Of a stretch of DNA of 41,857 bases, positions 12,501 through 22,586 are shown piece after piece. Origin of the DNA: Irpex lacteus (Eukaryota; Basidiomycota; Agaricomycetes; Polyporales; Irpicaceae); the NCBI GenBank assembly GCA_001986395.2, contig MQVO02000089.1:1-41857 (forward strand), read 5' to 3'. The notes under the pieces are model-generated. The model was not told the origin of the DNA. It ran no database searches and saw only the letters and a program-made list of their open reading frames with translations. The translations under genes and the position numbers were made by a program. Each line of letters starts with the position of its first letter. Within the stretch, counting starts at the first letter, position 1.

Positions 12501-12639
12501 GTCCAGTCGGCACATCGGCAGTCGGCACCTCCTCTGTCGGCTCAAGCCTAGTCGGCACATCTCCAGTCGGCTCTAGTGCATTCGGCACTCCTGCAATCGG
12601 CACTCCTCCAGTCGGCTCAGGCTCAATCGGCTCAGTCAT
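9537..12639 (-). CDS. DUF6535-containing multi-pass membrane protein, intact, 998 aa
   Basis: Three exons join in phase: 12639-12022, 11963-10211 and 10162-9537 (2997 nt with stop). Introns of 58 and 48 nt have GTAAGT/CATAG and GTATAT/GTCAG borders. Residues 1-110 or so are a Pro/Thr/Val/Glu repeat, followed by a polar linker to about 206. The DUF6535 region then shows hydrophobic segments near residues 209-222, 279-300, 335-360 and 372-392, with the conserved run VKQWLREYL after the second. The C-terminal 600 residues look globular and soluble, rich in Leu, His and Trp, and I do not recognise a domain there. DUF6535 proteins are common in Agaricomycetes and have no established function. The start was chosen because the left copy shares it and the repeat begins right after it. 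Confidence 0.88.
12400..12639 (-). repeat. Minisatellite coding the Pro-Thr repeat N-terminus (right copy)
   Basis: The same GTCGGC-rich repeat as at 1330-1618 but shorter. The unit is about 15 nt, coding five residues such as PTGDV or PTEEV, and stays in frame. Confidence 0.8.
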
Positions 12640-13680
12640 ATCGGCTCAAATCCAGGTAGGAGAATCGTCTTCTGCGTAGGCGTTTCCGTCTGCGGCTAAT
12701 AGATTCTCACTGAGAACGAACGAGGGTGTCAGTTCCAGGTATCAACGGAGCAAGTTGGAAAGCGGGAGAGGGAGAGGGACGTACGGGTTGTTCTCGAGAG
12801 GTGGTGGTAGAGGGAAGAGAGAGAGAGAGAGAGGTGGCTGCGTAACCGCTATGCAAGGATGCCTCGTGCGAGGTGCGAGGCTTGGGCAATGAGGCGGACT
12901 AGCGCTTGAATTGCCAGGCGGTTCTTCGATATTCATGGGCGCCTCTCGAAAGTCGTTTCGGCCAGCAAAAGAATTAAGGGTTTGCTGACAGCAGGAACAC
13001 GTCGAGCCCATCAAAGAAGGCAACAATACTAGAATCCAAATTAAACTTGGCTCGACGCAATGACCAGAGGCAAACTACGTACTCAAACGGTCTGAACCGT
13101 CACGAACCCTGAGGCCTGAGCGCTGCTATGCCGTTGAGTATTCACGACCTCAGAGCGCAATGCGTAAGACGCATCGAACGGCCAGCAAGAACATGGCTGC
13201 GTTGCCTGTGGTGCGTATATACAGTATTCGGCGTGAACAACGAAGAGCTGTGATTTCGTTGCATGAGGTTGGGATTAAGTGTATGATCAGGGACGCACGC
13301 ACCGTTCACCGGGAAAACACCTCGCTAGGGACTTGTCACCATGTTGTAGGCCTTCTCAGTACTTCGCGGCGATCTTCCAATGTACTACCGACTGAGTAGG
13401 CCGCGTCCGTCTGTAGTAATTGGTACACGTCGTCCGCCACTTCCTACGCCCGACCGACAGCTTCCAGGACTCCGATAAACGGCGAGCATTGTCGGGTGCT
13501 GTTAACCAGATACGTCTGTGAGGTAGTCACGAGCTCTGAATATAAACAGATCTCAGTTCACTAACGTACAGGCAGCACAAACAAAGTACTCACCGAGCGA
13601 GTCGTTCAACTCAAGAGCGACCAAGAAAGAGACCACTAGAAGGCCTTGCGTTGCTTGAGGGGGAGAATTTTGGCAAGGAG
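12640..13680. promoter_or_regulatory. Highly conserved 5' flank of the intact DUF6535 gene
   Basis: Nearly identical to 1619-2640, with few substitutions and a GA-repeat length difference. It lies directly upstream of the minus-strand start codon and so probably contains its promoter and leader. I could not place a core promoter: the TATA-like run in the left copy (2003-2011) is not kept here. Confidence 0.45.
12815..12833. repeat. GA dinucleotide microsatellite
   Basis: A run of GA units in the 5' flank of the DUF6535 gene. The left copy has a shorter, broken version near 1795-1803, and this length change shifts every open frame crossing it. Confidence 0.8.
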
Positions 13681-16600
13681 GCGTCCAGATTATTGTGGGA
13701 CGCAAGTCGAGTTGCTCAGACGAGCATGTAGCATGTTGGTGGTGGATGTTGGCGAAGAAGATCGCACCAAGACCGACCGGCGTCTCGAACAACCTCTCAT
13801 CCTCCTCTCATCTTCTCCCTCATCCATGTCCTCTACTACAACCTCACGCCAACCCTCCAACTGCATGGACGTCCACTTATCGGCTCTGGGACATCCTTGA
13901 ACAACCATATTGCGCCCTTTCACGACTGAGAGAACGGTCAAACCGCTGGCAGCGACGATGGCCAGTAATAACCTCAAGATACATCCATCGTCTCTCTGTC
14001 TCATTCCCAAGCATGCGGATACTCATTGTATGCACTTTATAGAACTCACAAGCCCGTCGACGTCGATGGACTCTGAACAGGATCTTGGGAGAGATTCACG
14101 GCTTTTAGGTGCGTACCCTACTTATCCTCTGTCTGTGTCGCGCACGCTCACGAACGTCTCATTCACTATCAGTCGCCTTCGCTGCACCTGTTGAAGCTGC
14201 TGTGCAAGTCGCGCACTATGGTGAGGTTGTAGACGGGGTACGACTGCCCAGTGCATTCACTTTACGGTATGTTCTCCCATAGCTTTTGACAATTTCTGCT
14301 ACAGTTGTCCTCACATGTATCCCCCGATCGAGATGGGAGGACTGACAACACTTCCCAGTCGACAACATCGGTCCACTCATTCATCCAGGAACATGCAATC
14401 TCCGTTGTCGACGTTCGACAACTCCCTGGTTTGGCGAGCTTCTTGCACGCTCTCTGAACTGCGCCGCCGCCACCGTGACCTCTACCTCTGCCGTCGACGA
14501 GAAGGCGTACTGGATCTGAACGTAGCCAGCCCAGTCGTCAATTCATCAACTGAACAGAGCACGTCGGTCCTCAACGAAAACGTCAACGATACCTCCCGTA
14601 CTCCCAACGGATACTCCCCGCACGGCGTAAGGTCGCGCTCTCGATGTTTGATCTAAGTTGTCGACATCGCAAGCTAGTCCCGTATGGATTTACTGGGGCT
14701 GCGAGGTTGTGGATGGAGTGCTGAGGTGCACGAACGATACAAGAGGAGTTCACCTCTGTAAGTGTCATGCAATGTTATGGGCTCCGTTATGCTGACGACC
14801 CCTTTGCGCGATCCACAGCGCGCTCTCTTTTCGCATTCCCACTTCGACTTCCAAACAGTATTTCATACAGAAAACCGTCGCGTCGTTACATGACACGTTT
14901 TGAAGGAACTACTATGGTTGGTCGTTTCGCGCATCCCCGACCGCTGACTCCGGGCCATCCTTGCCCACTCGTCGTATGCCACCTCACGGATCGCGGTCCC
15001 CGAATTTCGGCTACGACCTACTGGGAGTCCCGCCCACGGCCTTAATTAGCGAGCGCGATGCGGGAACTATTGGCAAATGTTGTGACAAAGAAGCCTGTAT
15101 CGAACACCGACTACGGCTGGCAAGACGTGCATTGACCTCGTACCGTCGCTGCCTCGCTCAAGTTCTAGTCGACAACTACGAGCCTCTGAGTCGTGTATAC
15201 CCGTAACCTGTACCCCGTAGAATTGATAAAATATATTTCTTTTGTCCAGAACTCTTAATACAGATTGCCCGTGTACAGTATCTACTGTGCTCCGAAGCAC
15301 AGCCTACGACGAACGTCTGGTGACCAGTGCCACGGTGCATAAATAAGTTCCCCGAACGTCGATGGTACACGTCCCAGTTGTATGCGCGACCAGATCGTCC
15401 AACGCACAGCCGCACGACAGTGCGCGCAAGGCGTCGATAGTCCACTACGTCGACGAGAATGCGTCCTTTTGTCGGTCCAGAGGTAACGAACAACGTTACG
15501 CACCATTGTACCCGTCCACTAGCGTCTTTCGTTTCCGCGAACGAGTCCGGGGATGTCACCGTCGACCAATTCCCTGGAGCACGATACCCACCTGAACTCA
15601 CGCCTTAACCGTTCCGCCGCTCTTCGCGTCCTCGAACAAGTTCGGGACGAATACGCGAAGTTACTAATCCCTCGCGCTCCCGTGAATCTCTGGAAGATCG
15701 GATGACAGCGAGGGTGCGAGGCGACGCATACAAGCAATGTATCAACTCGCGTAAGCCGCATATAACCGCCTGTACGGTCCTTCGTGAGCTCTAGTAATGA
15801 CATACGTGCTTTGTCTTACGTACTCTAATCCCAGCGTAGACGTGAGATCCGCCAAATGCCCTCTAGCCATCTCGCGATGGACGTTCAGTAGGCCCAACTC
15901 TAGAATATGTCGGCACGAGTGTTGGTGCATGCATATCTTGTGATAAAATGCGAGATAGGTGTCCTGCGCGAGAGGTTCCAGAGCCCATCGCCGTCCTATA
16001 TGATCCTTCACAAGTGTTGTAGAGGCAGACGACTTGACGATTTCGTAAGGGTGTGACCGTGACCGTACCATAAGTGCAATGCCCTCTGCGAGCGAGCTGT
16101 GACAGAACGTTTACAGATACGGACAATGTATCGAGGCCGGGGAGGTATGTTGCATCCGGTGGTGTCACCGGGGTAGAGATGACCGGAGGATGGGGAATGC
16201 GTTGGTCGATGTAAGGGAAGGCGGCGCGATAACGTACACAGCACGAGTTAAGCAGGGACACTGCGATAAGATGGTTGGATATGTTAGATAGCGTATTTTT
16301 GAAGAATAGTAACACGCACCGAGTGAATTCGTACCACCCACTCCCATCCTCGTTCCTCACAGAGAACCATTCCTCGCGCTGTGCCCGTCGACGGGCTAAG
16401 ACCTCGCGCAGAGAAGACTCCAACCGGTCACAAAGTCATTCTATGCGCCGCCATACCAATCAGCTGCCACGCAGAGGAGTCTTGTTTCGCGGATGTATAC
16501 GCAGTCCAGAAAAGCACTCACTAAACGATAGAGATCGTGTCGAGATCGTTGGGGCCTGCTTGTCGACAAATGGTACGTTCGTATTGCCGACACTGAGACT

Positions 16601-16921
16601 TCCCGTCGAGTCAACTGCCTACAGTGTCGAACTGCGTGGAAAGAGGGTGGCTCGCCTGATTCGGTGGTGGACGTCGAGAGAAAGGACAGCAATCGATGAC
16701 GTCACGCGCTCAAGCGGTGAAACGGACCGGCGAGAGCAAAGTCACGGTCACGGTAGACCAACGTCTCCTTCGCCACTCACCACGATCTACCCAATAAATG
16801 ACACGGTGCCCCATAGACAACTGTAGACCGGCGAACTGGCGGCTACGGCCCTGCAATGACTTCCAGATACGCGGCGTCGATGCCTCTTCGCGTCGATGTC
16901 AACTTGACGAGGCTACGTTTG
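13681..16921. other. Gene-free duplicated spacer, right copy
   Basis: Counterpart of 2641-5800. Short open frames here do not keep their frame between the two copies, so I support no gene. The best conserved patches are 13680-14110, 15220-15300 and 16500-16750. Confidence 0.4.
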
Positions 16922-16945
16922 CACTGCGGGCCACGAATCCGGTTG
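16922..16945 (+). repeat. Left terminal inverted repeat
   Basis: Begins CACTGC and ends CCGGTTG. It pairs with 18071-18094 with three mismatches, at positions 7, 10 and 17. Confidence 0.9.
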
Positions 16946-17718
16946 TCAGAAGTGGTGAGCCCACTGATGTGCTCGAGGTCAGTGGGAAACCCACTGAAAA
17001 AGCGCCCACGTAAAATCAGTGGTTTTCCGACCAGTGGTATTCCTACTCGTAAAATCAGTGGTTTTCCCGTTCAGTGGGTTTGTCAGTGGGGTTCCCACTG
17101 TGAAATCGTGATGGTCTTCAAACTACTGAACGATGTGATTAATTGCAATTGGTAGCAATCAGCGGAAATACCGAGGGAACGAAGTGGGAATCCCACTGAT
17201 ATGACCGAAATCAGTGGATATTCCGCTGATTTTGGTAGCTAAATTATTCTAAGTACGTAAAAAGGATGGTATATATTATTCCCGCTACCAGCGTCTAAGC
17301 TGGGAGGAAGGGTCTTAGGGTTCCAGGGGAGAGCGTTGTCCAGAAATCCTTTGCAACTTATCAGGTGATTTACTTCCCACGCTCCCCGTCGTGCGCTTCG
17401 AGCTTCCTGTGTGGCCTCAAGCTCCTTCGCTTGTCCTGTGCGACTTGTGTCGATCGGGACATACTGTCTTCATTGTCATCAAAAATTAAAGAATAGTGTT
17501 TGCAGTACGATACAGAGAGCTGCAGGCCGGAGCGCCAGTGGCGCGAAGGGCTGCAGAGATCTGTAGCGAATCTGGCAATGTCCGCTTCCCGAGTTATTTA
17601 CTCTCGCCAGTTAGCCACATGTACTGGGTGCTTGTATTATATTTCTTGGAATAGCCCTGGTAGCGGGTTTAGCTGCATGGCAGCGTTAGTTACTTATGTA
17701 ATATTCCTATACCTGTAA

Positions 17719-17830
17719 TGCCCTCGTAGCTCAGTTGTATTGCCGCCCTACGTATCACGTCTGTTATTCTGCGCAGGTTCGAATCCCGCTTCCTCGTGAT
17801 TTCGACGGCCGCCGCAGAGCCCTATTTTTT
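17719..17830 (+). ncRNA. tRNA-like sequence with internal Pol III promoter boxes
   Basis: TAGCTCAGTTG at 17727-17737 matches the A-box consensus at every defined position. GGTTCGAATCC at 17776-17786 matches the B-box consensus. The 38-nt gap is in the tRNA range, and T6 follows at 17825-17830, as expected of a Pol III terminator. The acceptor and D stems do not pair convincingly, so this is more likely a decayed tRNA or SINE-like head than a working tRNA. It sits inside the inverted-repeat transposon. Confidence 0.45.
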
Positions 17831-18070
17831 GTGTCCATGTTTTAAATCCGGTTGGAATCAGTGGATTTTCCGCCTTTTATAACTGGTGTCGAAAGGCTCA
17901 CAAACGATGCGAAACAGCCAGAAACGCAATATTAAGAAGTGGGAAACCCACTTGTCACAACCCAAAAAATGAGCGCTATCAGTGGTTTACCGGTGGGTTG
18001 AAATCAGTGGGTTGCCCACTTCGTATGCATGGCCTCCCGACTGATTTCGCAGTGGATCTCCCACTTCATC

Positions 18071-18094
18071 CAACCGGGTTCGTGTCCTGCAGTG
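18071..18094 (-). repeat. Right terminal inverted repeat
   Basis: Begins CAACCGGG and ends GCAGTG on the plus strand. It is the inverted partner of 16922-16945. Confidence 0.9.
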
Positions 18095-18965
18095 TTTGTG
18101 CTAGTAGCCCGACTGCGAGGGTTCCAGGTTTCACAGTGAGTACTGTGTCGATTGCCTGTCTTTCGTTCAATATCAGTCAGTCTGATCTCTCTTGCGCGTC
18201 ATGTAGAGCCTCCCCCTCCCGTTCTTGTCATCGCAATCGCGACACTGTGCCCCTGCTGACGACTGCGGCTCAGTGACGACCTCCAGATACGCGTCGATAT
18301 CTATCCAACCCGGCGTCGATGCCCCCTCGCCTCGATGTCCATCCGACAAGTTCACTCGCATATGCATATGACTGTCGAGCCTCTATAGCGAGTAGCAATG
18401 GAGACTGAGAGATGCCTGGGAGAATTCTACGGTCTTACTGTGAGTGCTGTATCAGTGTCCCAGTCAGCCAGTCAGCTTCAGCTCTCTTGCCCGTCGAGCT
18501 AGAGCCTCCTGTCCCCTCCCGTCGTCATCGCTGCCATTATCGCCACCACAACTCTATGCCCTGAAGGTAGTCAGACTGGCAACTGTGGCTTCGTAACGAG
18601 CTCCAGATACACATCGATACCTAGCCACCGCGATGTCAATTTGAGGAGGCTACTCGTGTACTATACATGACTGTTACCCATCTGTACCGTGATTCGTGAA
18701 GCGACGGAGGCTAGGACGTGTTCGGGAGAATAATATGACCTCTTGGTGAGTGCTACTTCGTTCGCTAGTATTTGTGCATGCTAACGACGTGACTTTCTTG
18801 TTCTCTCAATGCCCACCAGTCTGAGCCCTCTTACACGTCGAGCTTAAGTTCAGTCCATAGGTGCACCTAGTGCGACCGTACTGTGAGCTCTGGCGTTGAC
18901 ACGTTACCCTCCGGCCTTGTTCCAACCTCCCTGCGCCTCCCTAACGAGCAAGCAACTTGATGGTA
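18095..18965 (+). repeat. Remainder of the splice-donor repeat array, right copy
   Basis: Three units are visible with GTGAG sites at 18136, 18440 and 18746, matching 5846, 6170 and 6475 of the left copy. The array stops where the retrotransposon begins. Confidence 0.65.
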
Positions 18966-19007
18966 TTCTCTGGGACGCCATCTAAGGCAATACCTAGCGT
19001 GAGATAT

Positions 19008-20104
19008 TGTTAAACGATCATCAGATCAGTTTCCTTATCTGGACCGTAGTGAAGATTAGATAAGTAGCGTAGATAAGATTCAGATCCAATCAAGCATGTG
19101 ATTCTCACATCTGTAGGTCCATATGTAATCGTTCATAGCACATGATCACACAAGGCCAGATTAGTCGTTCTCTCATTCAGTAGCTAGCAATGCTTGCTCA
19201 GCGTACATTCAGTATTTACCAAGCATGACAAATGCTTGCTCATCTCTCATTCAGTCATTAGCAATCCCTTAGGGATTATGACCAATCCTTAGTACATGTA
19301 TGTCAGTAGATACGACTCATCACACCCATGTAGCTAGTATAAATACTGCTCTGCAACTGCAGAGAACAATAACAAACATCGTTCTACCTCACTGAGATTC
19401 AGACTTCTCTACCCCGAAGTACCCCTGCTCAGACACCTGTTTGTCAGGTTATGAGCCCCGAGCTCTAAATCTCAAACATCGAAGTTCGCTCAAACCCCAA
19501 GAAACCAAGAATCAACAACTATCGGACAAGGTTATAAAACATGAGTAACCTATTTCTTCTACACATCGTAGGCCACTTTGTAGTAGAAAGAATTTGTCCG
19601 TAGTAGCATAAGCCTCACCTCTCCGATATTATAATCTCCCATAATCTCTTTCTGCAGAATTCCCCCTTCGTACTTGCACCCAGCATACGCGCACAGTCAC
19701 ATCGGATCGGTGGCCGCTACTTCACAAGTAGTTGGCTTGTAACTCAATAATAGCGAGTTACGCACGTACTAGCCAGTGGTCCCTAACAAGGACTAGACCT
19801 AGACGTGACTGAAACGGTCTTTCACCTCAGGTGATTGGGAGGCTGTGAAATTGCGGCAAAGGGAGGGTAGGAAGGTTCCCTATAGCTCGTGACTATAGTG
19901 GATCAAAAGCGAGCTGTGTACGACGCACAGTAAACACGCTTGGGATTCCCAAATCGTCGGTTTTTGTAGAATTAGATTCTTCGAGGCTTATGACCTTTTG
20001 TTGAATTCACTTTCACGGAGGTTAAGAACTTCCCTACACATCGTAATTTTTCATCTGCGCATCATTTCACATTCCCTCTTCCACAATTCTCGAAGATATT
20101 TTCG
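19008..20104 (+). promoter_or_regulatory. Probable 5' LTR and leader of the copia element
   Basis: Similarity to the left duplicate ends just before this point. It starts TGTTAAACGATC. Two short direct repeats, CTCTCATTCAGT and AATGCTTGCTCA, each occur twice between about 19165 and 19255, typical of U3. A TATA box, TATAAATA, lies near 19339. The LTR end and primer-binding site could not be fixed because no second LTR is present. Confidence 0.5.
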
Positions 20105-20545
20105 ATGAATTTCGAGCTCATGTCGAATCCGCAGATCTCCAACTCGGTCGCACTCTACCTCGTACTAGTTTCTGGATTAACGTTCCTCATCGTACTCTTG
20201 ATAATCCACCTCTTCCCGTCCCTCCTTCGAACCAACATGCCGTTGCAGAACCAGCGAGTCCTCAACACCCTCCTTCAAGGGCAACCTGGAGGACACATGG
20301 TGATGAGGTTCGACCACTCTGACGCATCAATCACAATGCATCAGGATAGGGACATGGTGGAAGTACGTTTCACTTCTCTGGATTCGAGGGGACGTACCAG
20401 ATCTTACGAGTTCCTTTACGAAATCGACGATCAACAGATCAGACCTACTCGCGGCCATCATGCCGCTCGAGAAGGTCATGGACGTGCTCGAGCTGCCTTC
20501 CGCCACCAACCTCAATCTCAATCGCCAACGTCAGCGCGATCTTGA
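20105..20545 (+). CDS. Retroelement accessory frame 1, 146 aa, single membrane anchor
   Basis: It starts with a clear ATG downstream of the LTR-like leader. Residues 15-37 are a strong hydrophobic stretch (ALYLVLVSGLTFLIVLLII), followed by FPSLL and a polar domain of about 100 residues, so the product would be a type II or tail-exposed membrane protein. The last 29 codons overlap the next frame in a +1 register. Either the two are expressed separately, a frameshift fuses them, or one base has been lost from a single longer gene. I recognise no homologous family. A membrane protein 5' of gag is unusual for a copia element. Confidence 0.55.
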   Translation: MNFELMSNPQISNSVALYLVLVSGLTFLIVLLIIHLFPSLLRTNMPLQNQRVLNTLLQGQPGGHMVMRFDHSDASITMHQDRDMVEVRFTSLDSRGRTRSYEFLYEIDDQQIRPTRGHHAAREGHGRARAAFRHQPQSQSPTSARS

Positions 20546-21722
20546 CCAAGCTCGCCGCGAACGCGAACACGTTCAAGCCTTTAACGCGGAAATCGAACAA
20601 CAGCGTCAGGACAATCGACGCTTCGACACCCGCCAGAACGCACGCCGCGAGCCCAGGGGGGCTGCTCCACCCGATCACGCTCAGCAACAACGTCGCCGCG
20701 ATGAGCAGGAGGCTCAGCGCATCATCGAGGAGATTCGCGACCAGGTCGCTGTTGCCGCTCGCGCCAACAACGACAACACTCCTCGACTGGCTGCTATGTA
20801 CGATCGTGACCAGCGGAACAGGACTCGCGCCCAGCGAGAACGTTCTGCTTCTCCTCGTCGTCGTCAGCCCGCTGCTGCCACCTCCTCCGCGCCGGCTCCC
20901 ATCAGAGATCCTCGCCCGGTTCATCCTATCCCCACCAGGACTAGTCAAAATTGCGCCTGGCTCCGACCTCAAATGCCCCTCACAAGGCAACATGAAAGAG
21001 CCAACAGGCAAGCCTGGAGGGATGCTGGAGTAGAAGTCCCCACTCCTGCCATCACAGTCTCACCTGCTCCTACCGCTGTTAACGAGGATACTAAGATGGA
21101 CATCGACACCACTCACTCCGCTGAAATTCCTCAGTGGATGCGTAACCTCGACATCTTCTCTTCCAGTCCATCCTCTCCTGTCCGCCTCGCTGCCTCGCCC
21201 ATCGTCAACCACCACATCGACTCTCCTGCCTCTCCTTGCCCGTCGGTGCCTGGCATCGATTGTGAGTATGAGAAGCACGAATGGGATGTCGACTTCTACG
21301 ATCTTCAGAAGAAAGTCTGGGATGGTACTTACGACGAGACCGCGAAGCACATCACGGAAGGTCTCGAACTCGTTGAGGCTATGGAGTTAAGGATCGAGGA
21401 CGCCTTCGAAGGTTGTCACCACCTCAAGGAAGAAGACATCGAAACACGCTCTCGAGTACTTCGAATCGCTGCCGCTGCTCGTGCAGCACTTCTCATCAAG
21501 TGGAACCTCTGGATGCCCGTGACCGACCAGATCTACAAGGTCACTGGAGAAGATCTCCACACCACCATCGAGGTGATGAACGGCCGCGATCACTTTTCTG
21601 ATCGTGGTCTAGTAGTCCTCGTCTCCTTCGTCATGAAGACCAAGCAAGATTGGACTCTTGGTCTCGACAAGGCTGTCGGTGAATGGGAAAAGGCTGATGA
21701 CAAGGAGGAAGGGGAATTGTAA
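20460..21722 (+). CDS. Retroelement accessory frame 2, 420 aa, Arg/Gln-rich then acidic
   Basis: Residues about 17-110 are very rich in Arg, Gln and Glu with heptad-like spacing and could form a coiled coil or bind nucleic acid. A Pro/Ser/Thr linker follows to about 250. A better folded C-terminal region with Trp and aromatic residues (about 270-415) ends in a Lys/Glu-rich tail and stop. It lies between the LTR leader and gag, on the same strand and in the same frame as accessory frame 3 and gag. A gag-like structural role is possible but no zinc knuckle or protease motif is visible. I do not recognise the family. Confidence 0.55.
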   Translation: MPLEKVMDVLELPSATNLNLNRQRQRDLDQARREREHVQAFNAEIEQQRQDNRRFDTRQNARREPRGAAPPDHAQQQRRRDEQEAQRIIEEIRDQVAVAARANNDNTPRLAAMYDRDQRNRTRAQRERSASPRRRQPAAATSSAPAPIRDPRPVHPIPTRTSQNCAWLRPQMPLTRQHERANRQAWRDAGVEVPTPAITVSPAPTAVNEDTKMDIDTTHSAEIPQWMRNLDIFSSSPSSPVRLAASPIVNHHIDSPASPCPSVPGIDCEYEKHEWDVDFYDLQKKVWDGTYDETAKHITEGLELVEAMELRIEDAFEGCHHLKEEDIETRSRVLRIAAAARAALLIKWNLWMPVTDQIYKVTGEDLHTTIEVMNGRDHFSDRGLVVLVSFVMKTKQDWTLGLDKAVGEWEKADDKEEGEL

Positions 21723-21923
21723 ATTGAAATGAACAGTCTTGTCTCGAGTACCGCGCAATGTATATTATAAAATATCGCGATGTGTAGTTTGTACATTTGT
21801 ACATGGTCATTTTCAACAAATTTCCGTAGTTGTACTTGTAGTACTTTTGTACCACTTTTCATCTCTTCTCGCTCTGTCTCTTGTCAAAAAACGTAGTAAC
21901 ACATATCATCTTTTTGTTTGTAG
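21723..21923 (+). other. AT-rich gap ending in a likely 3' splice site
   Basis: The gap between accessory frames 2 and 3 is AT-rich and ends in TTTTTGTTTGTAG, a good pyrimidine-rich acceptor. A related TTTTTGTAGAATT occurs near 19966 in the leader. No matching donor has been fixed. Confidence 0.4.
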
Positions 21924-22583
21924 AATTCCCTGTACAACATCGTGGCTTCGAATACAGCTTGTTACCAGAAACATCACTTTTACGAAAGTGAAGCCAAGCT
22001 TGACGTATTCGGTCGAATAAACGATCCAATTCTCGAATTTGTAACTTGCGATAAACAACCTTGCCCAAATCGACTAGAAGAACTTGAATTCTACTTCGAA
22101 CTAGTCGACTTCGCCACAGTTGTCACAGACGGAAAGCTTGAAGCAAATAACGACAAGCAAAAACATACATCAGGAAAACCTGGTGAAGTTCGATTTCGTC
22201 TAAATCAACTAGAAGCAGAGGCAAAATACGCAAACTACAAACAGTCACAACAATCTTCTTCATCTTCTGGACACCACTCTGAATCTATCTCTGCCACAAC
22301 AACCACTACTGCTGTATCTACCGCTTCCACACTAGTCGAGCAAGAATCAATATCTCACCGAGATAAAATCGAGTTACCTGATATAGCCGAATCTGAGTCA
22401 GACCAAGCTGAGGAAGAATCTGCTGTATTAGATCTTATCCAGGAACCGATTGACGCCGACTACGTAGATCCATACGAACTCACTTCCTACGAAGTAGAAC
22501 TCTTCTACGAAGTTGTTCAAGCACCAGTTGTAGCACCACTTATCAGAGACTCGTACTATATCGAATTCTATTTTCTGCCTTAA
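21924..22583 (+). CDS. Retroelement accessory frame 3, about 219 codons, acidic, no ATG start
   Basis: The frame opens directly at the acceptor-like TAG of 21921-21923 and has no suitable ATG near its beginning, so it looks like a spliced exon rather than an independent gene. The product is acidic, with a Ser/Thr-rich middle and a C-terminal half dominated by Glu, Asp and Tyr. The stop TAA (22581-22583) is separated from the gag ATG (22587) by three bases and is in the same frame as gag. That arrangement would suit stop readthrough or termination-reinitiation. I do not recognise a domain. Confidence 0.45.
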   Translation, partial: NSLYNIVASNTACYQKHHFYESEAKLDVFGRINDPILEFVTCDKQPCPNRLEELEFYFELVDFATVVTDGKLEANNDKQKHTSGKPGEVRFRLNQLEAEAKYANYKQSQQSSSSSGHHSESISATTTTTAVSTASTLVEQESISHRDKIELPDIAESESDQAEEESAVLDLIQEPIDADYVDPYELTSYEVELFYEVVQAPVVAPLIRDSYYIEFYFLP

Positions 22584-22586
22584 ATC

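Larger units (their letters stand above)
16922..18094. mobile_element. Non-autonomous DNA transposon with 24-bp CACTG inverted termini (1173 bp)
   Basis: The left terminus 16922-16945 starts CACTGCGGG and ends CCGGTTG. The right terminus 18071-18094 is its inverted match at 21 of 24 positions. TTTG flanks both ends (16918-16921 and 18095-18098) as a likely target duplication. The duplicated left copy has the related empty site at about 5803-5817, which matches the inferred pre-insertion sequence in length with two mismatches. The interior is packed with at least 14 CAGTGG/CCACTG motifs, often as palindromes around GGGAAACCC. CACTG ends plus many subterminal repeats resemble the CACTA/EnSpm/Plavaka group, whose usual duplication is 3 bp, so the class is inferred. 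No transposase frame is present. Confidence 0.85.
11041..18965. repeat. Right copy of the segmental duplication, interrupted by an inverted-repeat element
   Basis: Collinear with 1-6690 apart from the insertion at 16922-18094. Similarity ends close to 18965 inside agcaacttgatgg, which matches agcaacttgacgg at about 6680. The retrotransposon leader follows. The left copy continues past this point, so the right copy was truncated or interrupted by the retroelement. Confidence 0.8.
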
